From: Desulfatirhabdium butyrativorans DSM 18734
Lineage (GTDB): Bacteria > Desulfobacterota > Desulfobacteria > Desulfobacterales > Desulfatirhabdiaceae
Assembly: GCF_000429925.1 (NCBI RefSeq)
Contig: NZ_AUCU01000027.1
Location: forward strand, 1 to 64,000
Direction of reading: 5' to 3'
DNA: 64,000 nucleotides
A program made the position numbers and the translations under genes. Numbering within the stretch: the first letter of the stretch is position 1; the number at the start of each line of letters is the position of its first letter. Shown here piece by piece: positions 47,099 to 55,038 of this stretch. The notes under the pieces were generated by a model that saw nothing but the letters and a program-made list of their open reading frames with translations, ran no database searches and was not told the DNA's origin.

Positions 47099-47509
47099 AT
47101 GGAAGGCACACTTTACGAAAAAGCCCATTTGGTTGCTGCCGCTATCCGGGTGTTGACCCATACCCTGCATACGCCGCCTGAAACGGATAACATATCGGAT
47201 TTGCTCGGTATATCGCTTGAAGAAACCGGCTGGATCCTTCACAGCATGAGCGAATACGGTATCGTGGAGCAGGTCAGCGCCGGATCTGTGACGCGGTATT
47301 TTCTCGCCGATGCGCTGAAAATTGAAAACCTTCCCCGAAAATCCGGGCAAACGCATCTGGATCAGGAATTGGCCAAGTTTAAAAGCGCCAGGCAAGAAAT
47401 CCGGACAAAGGTGGAATCCATCCAGAATGCTCAGGTGGAAAAGCAGAAAAGCCTGTTTGCTGAAATCGAGAAGAAACTGAAGCAAGCCTCTGCTGGTACC
47501 GGGAAATGA
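47099..47509 (+). CDS. Hypothetical protein with winged-helix-like N-terminus and coiled coil
   Basis: A protein of about 136 residues without an assigned family. Residues 1-80 suggest a helix-turn-helix (AAAIRVLTHTLHTPPET, ISDLLGISLEETGWILHSMSEYGIVE). Residues 85-135 form a charged coiled coil (ELAKFKSARQEIRTKVESIQ). GAGGA nine bases before 47099 favours this start over ATG 47078 or 47090. It is flanked by repeats and shows no operon partner. A regulatory or scaffold role is possible but unproven. Confidence 0.65.
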   Translation: MEGTLYEKAHLVAAAIRVLTHTLHTPPETDNISDLLGISLEETGWILHSMSEYGIVEQVSAGSVTRYFLADALKIENLPRKSGQTHLDQELAKFKSARQEIRTKVESIQNAQVEKQKSLFAEIEKKLKQASAGTGK

Positions 47510-47530
47510 CCTCAGTAACAAGCCAAGGTC

Positions 47531-47750
47531 ATTTATCGTGAAAATGTGAATTCAGGGAAAAGTTTTAAGTTTTAAGTTTTAAGTTTTAAGTATTAAGTAT
47601 TAAGTATTAAGGGTTAAGGGTTAAGATGTGAATGGGAACGTTCTGATTTTGTAGGGGCATCGTTTCCATTGACATTTTCATTCCCGGGGATGCCGACCCT
47701 CGCCATGAGCATTTATCGTGAAAATGTGAATTCAGGGAATAGGGTGTTCT
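47531..47750. repeat. Repeat block Q, copy 1, with nine 7-bp repeats
   Basis: ATTTATCGTGAAAATGTGAA and TTCAGGGAA lead into nine heptads (AGTTTTA x4, AGTATTA x3, AGGGTTA x2; 47561-47623). Next come GGGAACGTTCTGATTTTGTAGG and a tail with CCATGAGCATTTATCGTG. The leading sequence is repeated at 47710-47740. An inverted copy lies at 49320-49505, on the other side of the MFS gene. Confidence 0.85.
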
Positions 47751-47803
47751 GGAAAAGCCGTTCCCGTTGAATTGGCATTTGGTCGGAGGATCCTGCGCAG
47801 AGA

Positions 47804-49081
47804 TCATTTTCCTTGATCGGGCGGACCAGGATTCCGGTCTTGCCCGATCAATGTCTCCCGGGTAAGCAGATACAAGCCAGCGGTCAATCCGAGGCAGATG
47901 GCACAGAACCAAAATGCATCCGTAAATGCGCCATTACCCAGGGAATCTCCCGGATGCAACGCCTCCATCATACCTCCCAGCCCCTGAAGGAAAACAGCCA
48001 CCCCGAACATCGTAAAAAAATTGATCCCGGTCATGGCTGTTCCAGCCTGTTCGATCGGCATCCGCTCCTTGATATGGGCGTACATGATGCCTCCGGCACC
48101 GTTGAAAAATCCGAATCCGAAAAAGAGAGCACCCAAAACAGGCATCGAGGCATTGCCTCTCAGAGAGCTTACCAAGACGAGACAAATGCCCATGCCCAGC
48201 AGACCTGCGATAATGATCCGCTTCCGGTTCTTGAGGGCATCCGATAGCCATCCACAAATCGGGCTTCCGATAACGGTTCCGATGCTCATGATCAAGAGCA
48301 GGTTCCCTGTGGAAACCGCCGAAATGCCCATGACATGGATGAGGAACGGTGCCGCCCAAAGGGATTGTACGGCCGCGAAAATACCGTATCTGCAAAAAGT
48401 TCCGAGGGAAATGACCCAGTAATCTCTTTTGCGGAACAATCTCAGTAGATTGATCCACATCTCCGCAAACTGCAGCGTCTTGGCACCTGAAATTTCGGGG
48501 AATCGCGATTGTGAGGGCCGATCCCGGACGACCAGATAAAATGCCATCGTGATCAGAAAGTTGAAACCGGCGATGATCAGAAAGGCGTTTCGCCATCCAA
48601 CGGCCTGAACCATGAGAACCAATGGGGTAGCTGCAACGAGGTTCCCAAGTGTTCCAAGCGAAAATACCAGGGCGGAAAGCGTCCCGAAACGAAAGGGATT
48701 GTACCAGAGGGTGATGAGTTTGAGTGTGCCCACCAGATTGCAGGCCATGCCGATACCCATCAATATCCGTCCGGCCGCAAGCACCGCCAGCGAGTCTCCC
48801 ATCGCAAACATTACGGCGCCGATCGCTGCAACCAGGGAAAGCATGGTCATGGATTTCCGGGCGCCGATGCCGTCCAGCACCAGACTGATCGGTATCTGCA
48901 TCAGGGCAAAGGCGTAGAAAAAAGCGGCGGATATCAGGCTCAACCCAGCGGTGTCGATGGCCAGGTCCCGGACAAGATCCAGGGTAATGACAGCCACCGA
49001 AACCCGATAGAACTGGGAAAGCACAAAGAGCGTGCAGGCGAGGGGAAAGATGAGCCAATATCGGATGGAATCGTTTCGCAT
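47804..49081 (-). CDS. Major facilitator superfamily transporter
   Basis: A 425-residue protein with 12 predicted membrane helices. The loop 2-3 motif appears as DGIGARKSMTML and a matching GWLSDALKNRKRII occurs in the second half. A central loop (about 185-215) divides the halves. It resembles the organic-anion and oxidant-resistance branches of MFS in general form only; the substrate is unknown. A repeat copy begins one base upstream of the ATG, so no normal ribosome-binding site is visible. Inverted copies of repeat block Q flank the gene. Confidence 0.85.
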   Translation of the reverse strand: MRNDSIRYWLIFPLACTLFVLSQFYRVSVAVITLDLVRDLAIDTAGLSLISAAFFYAFALMQIPISLVLDGIGARKSMTMLSLVAAIGAVMFAMGDSLAVLAAGRILMGIGMACNLVGTLKLITLWYNPFRFGTLSALVFSLGTLGNLVAATPLVLMVQAVGWRNAFLIIAGFNFLITMAFYLVVRDRPSQSRFPEISGAKTLQFAEMWINLLRLFRKRDYWVISLGTFCRYGIFAAVQSLWAAPFLIHVMGISAVSTGNLLLIMSIGTVIGSPICGWLSDALKNRKRIIIAGLLGMGICLVLVSSLRGNASMPVLGALFFGFGFFNGAGGIMYAHIKERMPIEQAGTAMTGINFFTMFGVAVFLQGLGGMMEALHPGDSLGNGAFTDAFWFCAICLGLTAGLYLLTRETLIGQDRNPGPPDQGK

Positions 49082-49231
49082 CGTATCTGAACGGAAAATA
49101 TAGTGTTCCCGGACGAAGCCCCCTCATTCGGGGCAGCGAGCCGCCTTTGGACAGGCAATATTTCGATACAGCGTGAAACAGCCTACCCTCCGGCTTGGGT
49201 CTCACCCAAAACGGGGTTTCCGTTCAGGCAA
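49082..49231. repeat. Modular palindromic element, copy 6 (degenerate, long form)
   Basis: It starts CTGAACGGAAAATATAG directly upstream of the MFS start codon. A second arm-like segment (GGACGAAGCCCCCTCATTCGGGGCAGCGAGCCGCC), a GATACAGCGTGAAA internal module shared with copy 4, and an inverted B-arm ending CGTTCAGGCA follow. Two partly fused copies are possible. Confidence 0.7.
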
Positions 49232-49319
49232 TCCATCTGTTTTGAGCGCCCGCAACGGTGATCGCAACATGAAACCTGGTCTCGCTCAAGCGAGATTTCC
49301 TCTGCTTTTCGCCCTTCTT

Positions 49320-49505
49320 TTAGCCGGAAAAAGAGAACGAAATGTTCATGGCGGTGTCGCCACCCCCGTCGATAAAAATGCCAAGGCAGACGATTCGCCT
49401 ACAAAATTAAAACGTTCTCATCCACCTCTTAACCCTTAACCCTTAAAACTTAAAACTTAAAACTTAAAACTTAAAACTTTTCCCTGAATTCTCATTTTCA
49501 CGGTA
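49320..49505. repeat. Repeat block Q, copy 2 (inverted), with seven 7-bp repeats
   Basis: Reading on the minus strand it repeats block Q of 47531-47750. The shared parts are the TCAGGGAAAAGTTTTAAG lead, heptads (TTAACCC x2, TTAAAAC x5 on plus; 49429-49477), AGAACGTTTTAATTTTGTAGG, and a tail with GCCATGAACATTT. It ends a few bases before the stop of the sensor kinase gene. Confidence 0.85.
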
Positions 49506-49512
49506 AAACCGT

Positions 49513-52056
49513 TCAAGTCGATAAGGCCGCCTCGAGCACGGTTTTGATTTTCTCTGAAAATGTCTTCATGCTGAATGGTTTCTGAATGAAGGCGTTTCCT
49601 CCTTTTTTGAGAATTTCATTGGCCTTTCCATCAATGGGATAGCCGCTCGATACGATCACCTTGATCTGAGGATTCATGGCCTTGAGGGCATCGAAAAGCG
49701 CCTCGCCATCCATCACCGGCATCACCAGATCCAGGATCACCAGATCGATTTCCTGCATCTTGGCCTGGTAAATCTGGATCGCCTTTTCACCGCCATCCGC
49801 CACCAGAACGCGATAACCCAGTTTTTCGAGCAGGCCTGTACCGATATCGAGAATCATTTCGTCATCATCGACCAGCAGGACCGTTCCCTTGCCAGCGTCC
49901 AGATTCACCGTTTCGACACCACCTGCCATGGAATCTTCTCCACAGGGCAGATAGATACCGAAGGCGCTCCCCTTCCCGATTTTGCTCTGCACCGTAATGA
50001 AACCGCCGTGATTCCGAATGACACCATAAGCCGCAGCCATACTCAGCCCAACGCCTGCGCCGATTTCCCTTGTCGTGAAAAATGGTTCGAAGATTCGTTC
50101 GACAATTGTTTCATCCATGCCAATTCCGGTATCCTGTACCGAAATCCCGAAATAGCGCCCCGGTCGAACATCGTTGCGGTCCGCCTGAACCCTGTTGATG
50201 GTGGTTACAAAGCTTCGAATGGTAATCCACCCGCCATTCGGCATGGCTTGAACGGCATTTTGCAGGATATCTGTAATGACTTGCTCCATCTGCTTGCGAT
50301 CGACGCGCAGCGCGTACGTTTCCTTCGTTAAATCGAGCAAGACGTCGATATTGCCGCCTTCGGGGTTGCTGCTGTCCACGACCTGCTGGATCAGCCGGTT
50401 CATGTTCGTCTCCTCGACGATGTACTTTCCCCCTTGGGCAAACCCCAGCAACTGGGAAGTGAGTCTCGCACCCCGTTTGACCAGTTCCTCGATATGCTGG
50501 AGCTTCCTGCGATTCGGGTCGTTTTCCTCGAGATCCAGGGCGATCAGCGCCGCATTACCCATGATACCCATCATCAGGTTATTGAAATGATGAGCAATAC
50601 CACCAGCCAACCCAGCGATGTAATCGAGCTGTCTGGATTTCTCGATCATGCGCTGCATCTGCTGCTTTTCTTCTTCCTCTTTCACCTTTTCGCTCATATC
50701 CACAATGATCCCCCGAAACCCTGCAGGCAGGCCATTCATGGTTTTCAAGACAGATCGAATCAGAGCCGGAAAACGCGTTCCATCCTTTTTGATCAGGGTA
50801 TATTGGGTCATTTTCGAAACGCCGCCCTGCAGAAGACTGCTCCAGGAGCTCCGGGCGCGTTCATGCTCTTCCGGAACGAGAAAATGGAAGACATTGAACG
50901 TGGCGGTCATTTCTGCTTTCGTGTAACCGAAAAGCGCAATCCCCGCCGGATTGATCAGGGTAAGGTTGCCTTCGAGATCCGTTTCCCAAACGGCCACTGG
51001 GATCATGTCCATCACATCCCTGAATTTGGCCTCGCTTTCGGCAAGCGCTTTGCCGCTTTTCTCGATCCTGCGAAGATATCCAAGCGAAAACAGATACAGC
51101 GAAACGACGGCAGCCAGAACAACCGCAAGACACAGCCCCAGGATGGCCATCCACATCGAAACCGGTTTTCCGAAAATTCGGGCATTTTCATCCAACCGTA
51201 TGAATTGATATACTTTCCAGCCCGGAACGGCCGCGATTGGCTGTTGCGCAACCACATAGCGACATCCTGCAGGGTCGACGAGGGTTTGCTCCTGCTGAAA
51301 CTGAATCCCGATGGATGGAAACGGTCCCGGACCAAATTGGCTGGTGCTGGAAAGCGCCTCTGCTTCAGCATCGCTCAGGGGAAACAACGAATGGAACAAC
51401 CACTCCTGGCGGTTACTGATAAATACGATGCCATGGGGATCGGCAACCAGGAAAACATCCGAGTTCCCCGGATCGATTTCCCCCAGATATGATTCGATCC
51501 GATCCACACCGCTCTTTGCAACCAGGACCCCTTCTATTCCAGTTTCGACGGCGTTTCCGACTGGATAGGCGTAGTAGAGCCCTCTTTTCTCCGATGTGAT
51601 TCCCCTGGCGAGATAAGCTGACGGAGATCCGGAGAGGGCTTGTTGGAAATATGGCCGGAAATGGTAGTTGTTCCCGACGAAACTATCCGGGCTTTCCCGG
51701 TTGCTCGATGCGATCGTCAGGCCAGCAGCGTCCATCAGATAGCACACGTCCGCATCGAGATACATGACGCAACGATCCAGGATCGCATTGACATCTTCCA
51801 GCCCGTTGTCTGCATATCCGCGAATTGCGGCCGCCAGGGGAGACATCCCGGAAAAAATGGCCAGCGGGCGACTCGGCTCTTCGATAATGGCAGAAAACCG
51901 AAGGCTCAGCGCGGTTGCACGCAGGACGGCCTGCTTCTCCGTTTCCCTCAGGGCGTATTCCTGAATCGCCACATAGGCGCCGTATCCCGTGGCAATGGCC
52001 AGCGCGAGCAAGAGAACGGCCAAAGCTGTCAGCGAAGCGATCAGTTTTTTTTGCAT
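49513..52056 (-). CDS. Cache-domain hybrid sensor histidine kinase
   Basis: An 847-residue membrane kinase. The first membrane helix (10-30) and second (301-325) enclose a double-Cache periplasmic sensor (about 40-290; CYLMDAAGLTIASSNR and VFLVADPHGIVFISNR are typical). A PAS domain (about 335-460), HisKA with His489 in GGIAHHFNN, HATPase_c with GAGVGLSMA and a C-terminal receiver (about 730-845; LLVDDDEMILDIG, LVILDLVMPVMDG) follow. Cache sensors usually bind small organic acids or amino acids; the ligand here is unknown. It belongs to a different subgroup from the two kinases near the left end. No regulator gene is adjacent. Confidence 0.93.
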   Translation of the reverse strand: MQKKLIASLTALAVLLLALAIATGYGAYVAIQEYALRETEKQAVLRATALSLRFSAIIEEPSRPLAIFSGMSPLAAAIRGYADNGLEDVNAILDRCVMYLDADVCYLMDAAGLTIASSNRESPDSFVGNNYHFRPYFQQALSGSPSAYLARGITSEKRGLYYAYPVGNAVETGIEGVLVAKSGVDRIESYLGEIDPGNSDVFLVADPHGIVFISNRQEWLFHSLFPLSDAEAEALSSTSQFGPGPFPSIGIQFQQEQTLVDPAGCRYVVAQQPIAAVPGWKVYQFIRLDENARIFGKPVSMWMAILGLCLAVVLAAVVSLYLFSLGYLRRIEKSGKALAESEAKFRDVMDMIPVAVWETDLEGNLTLINPAGIALFGYTKAEMTATFNVFHFLVPEEHERARSSWSSLLQGGVSKMTQYTLIKKDGTRFPALIRSVLKTMNGLPAGFRGIIVDMSEKVKEEEEKQQMQRMIEKSRQLDYIAGLAGGIAHHFNNLMMGIMGNAALIALDLEENDPNRRKLQHIEELVKRGARLTSQLLGFAQGGKYIVEETNMNRLIQQVVDSSNPEGGNIDVLLDLTKETYALRVDRKQMEQVITDILQNAVQAMPNGGWITIRSFVTTINRVQADRNDVRPGRYFGISVQDTGIGMDETIVERIFEPFFTTREIGAGVGLSMAAAYGVIRNHGGFITVQSKIGKGSAFGIYLPCGEDSMAGGVETVNLDAGKGTVLLVDDDEMILDIGTGLLEKLGYRVLVADGGEKAIQIYQAKMQEIDLVILDLVMPVMDGEALFDALKAMNPQIKVIVSSGYPIDGKANEILKKGGNAFIQKPFSMKTFSEKIKTVLEAALST

Positions 52057-52080
52057 TCTATCGCCATCAGGTACTCATTG

Positions 52081-52208
52081 GTGCCTGAACGGAAATCCCG
52101 TTTTGGTTACAACCTGAGCCGGAGGGCAGACAAGTTCCCGCTGCATCTCAAAACTGCCTGCCCGCAGGCGGCGCGCTGCTCCGAATAGGGGCTTTCCGTT
52201 CTGGCACT
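52081..52208. repeat. Modular palindromic element, copy 7 (medium form)
   Basis: This 128-bp copy has a B-arm (GTGCCTGAACGGAAATCCCG, CCTGAGCCGGAGGGCAG), a short middle module containing CCCGCTGCATCTCAAAA and an inverted A-arm (TGCCCGCAGGCGGCGCGC to CGTTCTGGCACT). Its right terminus contributes the TAG stop of the gene at 52207-52716. Confidence 0.88.
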
Positions 52209-52716
52209 AATTGGTCTTCATGGACCGTTCCTTGGCCAATTCCTCGGGGCTCAGGCCCCAGAAAGGCGTTCCGTCTCTGGTCAAGCGAAGCTTGTATTCA
52301 AAAAATTCGCCTTTCGAAATCTTTGCGGCCATAAAAACATCCTTCCCGTCGATCTCCGCCCATACGCCCTTGACTTTCACCTTGTCATCCCGCTTTATGC
52401 CGGTATCCCCGGGGGTAACAAACCATTTGGGACCAAGATGAACCGTGATGACATCTCCGCTTGCATCTTTGACCAGCAGTGCGATGCCAGGTGACATCCC
52501 GGGCAGGGGAACGATTTCCTTGAAGCCCATGACAACACCTTTGAAGCTTTCCCTTTGGCCTGAACGGAAATATTTGTCGTATTTGCCGCCCATCTCCCAT
52601 CCGCCCGTATTCTTGGGCGTATCGGCCGCAAACAGGTTCCCAGCAAAAACGATCCAGCAAAGAATCAAAGCCGTCGCGATAAAGCGATATTCTTTGCATA
52701 TTGCAGTTGATTTCAC
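52207..52716 (-). CDS. Secreted small protein, OB-like domain
   Basis: A 169-residue exported protein. The N-terminal segment (YRFIATALILCWIVFAGNLFA) is a likely signal peptide cleaved near ALA-type FAADT. The mature part has strands VVMGFKEIVPLP, IALLVKDASGDVITVHLGPKWFV and KVKVKGVWAEIDGKDVFMAAKI. This pattern is seen in small OB-fold periplasmic proteins. The GTG start follows AAGGAGGA and overlaps the cyclase stop (GTGA). The TAG stop lies in a repeat element terminus. Function unknown; coupling to the two enzyme genes upstream suggests shared expression. Confidence 0.72.
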   Translation of the reverse strand: MKSTAICKEYRFIATALILCWIVFAGNLFAADTPKNTGGWEMGGKYDKYFRSGQRESFKGVVMGFKEIVPLPGMSPGIALLVKDASGDVITVHLGPKWFVTPGDTGIKRDDKVKVKGVWAEIDGKDVFMAAKISKGEFFEYKLRLTRDGTPFWGLSPEELAKERSMKTN

Positions 52717-53387
52717 GAAAAATCCTCCTTTCCATTTTCGATACAAGCTACAGCCCGCACCGGTGATGCGTCTGCACCGTGTCCAAGCGACAACGGAAAA
52801 GCGCTGAACCAGATACCCGTTCGCGGAAGATGCACCAATCCGGTCAAATTCTCGATCAAGATTTTGCCGGCACCGAGCAGCAGCCGGTGGATCGGATAAT
52901 CTTCGCTGTCTGCAGCATCGAAGGAAGGCGCATCGATGCCGACGGCTGAAATTCGTGATTGCGCCAAGACCATGGCTGCCTCCGGTTGCAGCATTGGATA
53001 TCCCTGAAAATAATCCGCCGATCCCCACTGGCGCTCCCATCCCGTCTGCAGCAACAGGATGTTTAACGTGCGTATCAGCGGTTCTGCATTCTGAACGAAA
53101 TCACGATCGATCAGCGGATGTCTGTCCCTGCAATCGATGACAGCCGCCTTTCCGATAAAACGATCCAGCGGAATTGCTTCGATTCCGGCCGCTCCCCGGA
53201 GAATGTGCGCCGGCGCATCCACATGCGTTCCCGCATGCGAGGAAATCCGGATCGAGCGCAGCGCATAACCATCCGCATCGATAGTGGCTTCCTGTCGAAT
53301 CTGCACGTTCGGATCGCTCGGATAAACCGGCATTCCTTCATAAATCGGGTGGCTCAGATCGACATAGCGGTGTTCACGATCACCCAC
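52713..53387 (-). CDS. Cyclase/kynurenine formamidase-like metal hydrolase
   Basis: A 224-residue protein of the Cyclase family. The metal-binding signature HAGTHVDAPAH (51-61) is intact, after DLSHPIYEGMPVYPSD. Family members include kynurenine formamidase and isatin hydrolase; the substrate here is not predictable. The start is GTG at 53387, overlapping the threonine dehydratase stop by 8 bp. It is translationally coupled to its neighbours on both sides. Confidence 0.85.
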   Translation of the reverse strand: MGDREHRYVDLSHPIYEGMPVYPSDPNVQIRQEATIDADGYALRSIRISSHAGTHVDAPAHILRGAAGIEAIPLDRFIGKAAVIDCRDRHPLIDRDFVQNAEPLIRTLNILLLQTGWERQWGSADYFQGYPMLQPEAAMVLAQSRISAVGIDAPSFDAADSEDYPIHRLLLGAGKILIENLTGLVHLPRTGIWFSAFPLSLGHGADASPVRAVACIENGKEDFS

Positions 53388-54366
53388 GAGCCTTCCCTTC
53401 CTCCAGGATTGAAATCATTGTCGGCCCGTCGATGTTTCCGCCACTCAAAATGATGCCGATTTTCCCCTTGCCTGAAAAGGCGCCGCCAAGCAGTGCAGCA
53501 AGCCCCAGTGCCCCGGATGGCTCGACGACGAGCTTCATCCGGTAGAACAGCCATCGGACGGCCTGGGCGATATCTTCCTCGCTGACCAGGACCATGTCGT
53601 CAACATGATCGAGGATCAGGGGGAACGTATATTTCCCCAGTGACGGTGTCCGAACGCCATCCGCAATGGTTTTTGGATGCTCGATGCGCTGCAGGGTTTT
53701 TGTCCGGAACGAACGGGTGGCATCGTCCGCGCCTTCCGGCTCCACACCGATCACCCGACAGCCGGGACACCGGCCACGCGCCGCAACCGCCGTGCCGCTC
53801 AGCAGCCCGCCGCCGCCACAAGGCGCCAGAACGGCATCGAGAGAGCCCGCCTGATCGATCAATTCGAGTGCCGCCGTTCCCTGCCCGGCAATCACATCCG
53901 GATGATCGAAAGGCGGAACCAGCGTCATTCCCCGCTCCCGCGCAAGCTCTCTTGCGATCATCTCCCTGCTGGCGACTGCAGGATCGTATGCAACGATCTG
54001 CGCGCCATAAGACATCGTGGCATCCCGTTTCGTCACGGGCGCATCATTCGGCATCACCACCGTAACGGGAATGCCGAAGCTTTTACCGACCAGGGCGACA
54101 GCTTGCGCATGGTTTCCCGATGAAAACGTGACGATGCCTTTTCGACGCTCGGTCTCGTTCAGTCTGCTCACGGCATAGAAAGCCCCCCGGAATTTGAAGG
54201 CCCCCATGCGTTGCAGATTCTCGCATTTGAAAAAGACTTCGGCCCCGATTTTCTCGTTGAGCGTTCTCGAGGTAACGACGGGGGTTCGATGGACATGCCC
54301 TTCGAGCATCCGGGCAGCGTCCAGCACATGTTCATAACGTGTTGAATGATCGAATGTCTGTTCCAT
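53380..54366 (-). CDS. Threonine/serine dehydratase (PLP-dependent)
   Basis: A 328-residue fold type II PLP enzyme. Lys58 in GAFKFRGAF is the Schiff base residue. SSGNHAQAVAL binds the substrate carboxylate and CGGGGLLSGT binds the PLP phosphate. It lacks the C-terminal ACT-like regulatory domain of biosynthetic IlvA, so it resembles the catabolic TdcB type, converting threonine to 2-oxobutyrate and ammonia. It starts an operon with the cyclase and secreted protein genes. Confidence 0.9.
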   Translation of the reverse strand: MEQTFDHSTRYEHVLDAARMLEGHVHRTPVVTSRTLNEKIGAEVFFKCENLQRMGAFKFRGAFYAVSRLNETERRKGIVTFSSGNHAQAVALVGKSFGIPVTVVMPNDAPVTKRDATMSYGAQIVAYDPAVASREMIARELARERGMTLVPPFDHPDVIAGQGTAALELIDQAGSLDAVLAPCGGGGLLSGTAVAARGRCPGCRVIGVEPEGADDATRSFRTKTLQRIEHPKTIADGVRTPSLGKYTFPLILDHVDDMVLVSEEDIAQAVRWLFYRMKLVVEPSGALGLAALLGGAFSGKGKIGIILSGGNIDGPTMISILEEGKARG

Positions 54367-54574
54367 TGTTATCTCTTGGTACTATTCCTATCTGCGGATT
54401 GCAACAGAAAAAAAGGGGATAGCGTTCTCTTTCGAGACCTACCCCCTTTGAAAAGTCGGTATTGTTTCCCCAATGCCCGGAAGGCCGCCGTTTCCGATTC
54501 GGACCACGGCAGCGTCTTTCGGACGGAAGAACAGACCGATGGAACGGGTTTATCGACTCGCGATCATTTCATGG

Positions 54575-54898
54575 TTATCGCTGCGCGGAACGCGGGGCTT
54601 TTCCGGCCAATGGATTGTAAATCTTCATGATGGCGAATTTCATGACATCGAGCGTTTTCATGTTGACCACGATATCGAAGACCGTTTTTTCGGCGGCTTC
54701 GGGAAGCACGCAGGCATTGTCCGCATCGAAAGCCAAGCCGGGAAATCCCTTGACCATTTTCTTCTGTTCCTTGTCGGTCGCCTTGACCTGAATGGCCTTC
54801 TTCCCGCCGAGTTCCTTGATCTCTCCGCCAAGGCCGGCCGCTTCGAGCTGTTTGATCCGTTCATCGTTCAGAAAAATGTTGATAAAACAATCCGCCAT
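54575..54898 (-). CDS. Small conserved hypothetical protein
   Basis: A 107-residue soluble protein without an assigned family. The sequence is helical with strands (INIFLNDERIKQLEAAGLGG, KKAIQVKATDKEQKKMV, CVLPEAAEKTVFDIVVNM). AAGGAGG lies upstream of the ATG and a strong promoter is about 75 bp upstream, so expression is likely. Cysteines are few and no catalytic motif is seen. The 208-bp gap downstream contains nothing recognisable. Confidence 0.65.
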   Translation of the reverse strand: MADCFINIFLNDERIKQLEAAGLGGEIKELGGKKAIQVKATDKEQKKMVKGFPGLAFDADNACVLPEAAEKTVFDIVVNMKTLDVMKFAIMKIYNPLAGKAPRSAQR

Positions 54899-54978
54899 GA
54901 ACCTACCTCCTTGCCTGTTTTGGGTTATATGTGGAAAAAACGGACTGCCGCAACGAAGTATTGATAATTTCCTCGGTT

Positions 54979-55007
54979 TCTATAGTATGACGCTCTTGAG
55001 AAGTCAA
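54979..55007 (-). promoter_or_regulatory. Strong sigma-70 promoter for the small hypothetical gene
   Basis: On the minus strand, TTGACT and TATAGA are spaced by exactly 17 bp. The start would be near 54972, giving a 5' leader of about 75 nt. The same A/T core reads TATAGT on the plus strand, but without a well-spaced -35. Confidence 0.7.
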
Positions 55008-55038
55008 TACAGAGAATCGAAAAGAAACGAAACGATCC

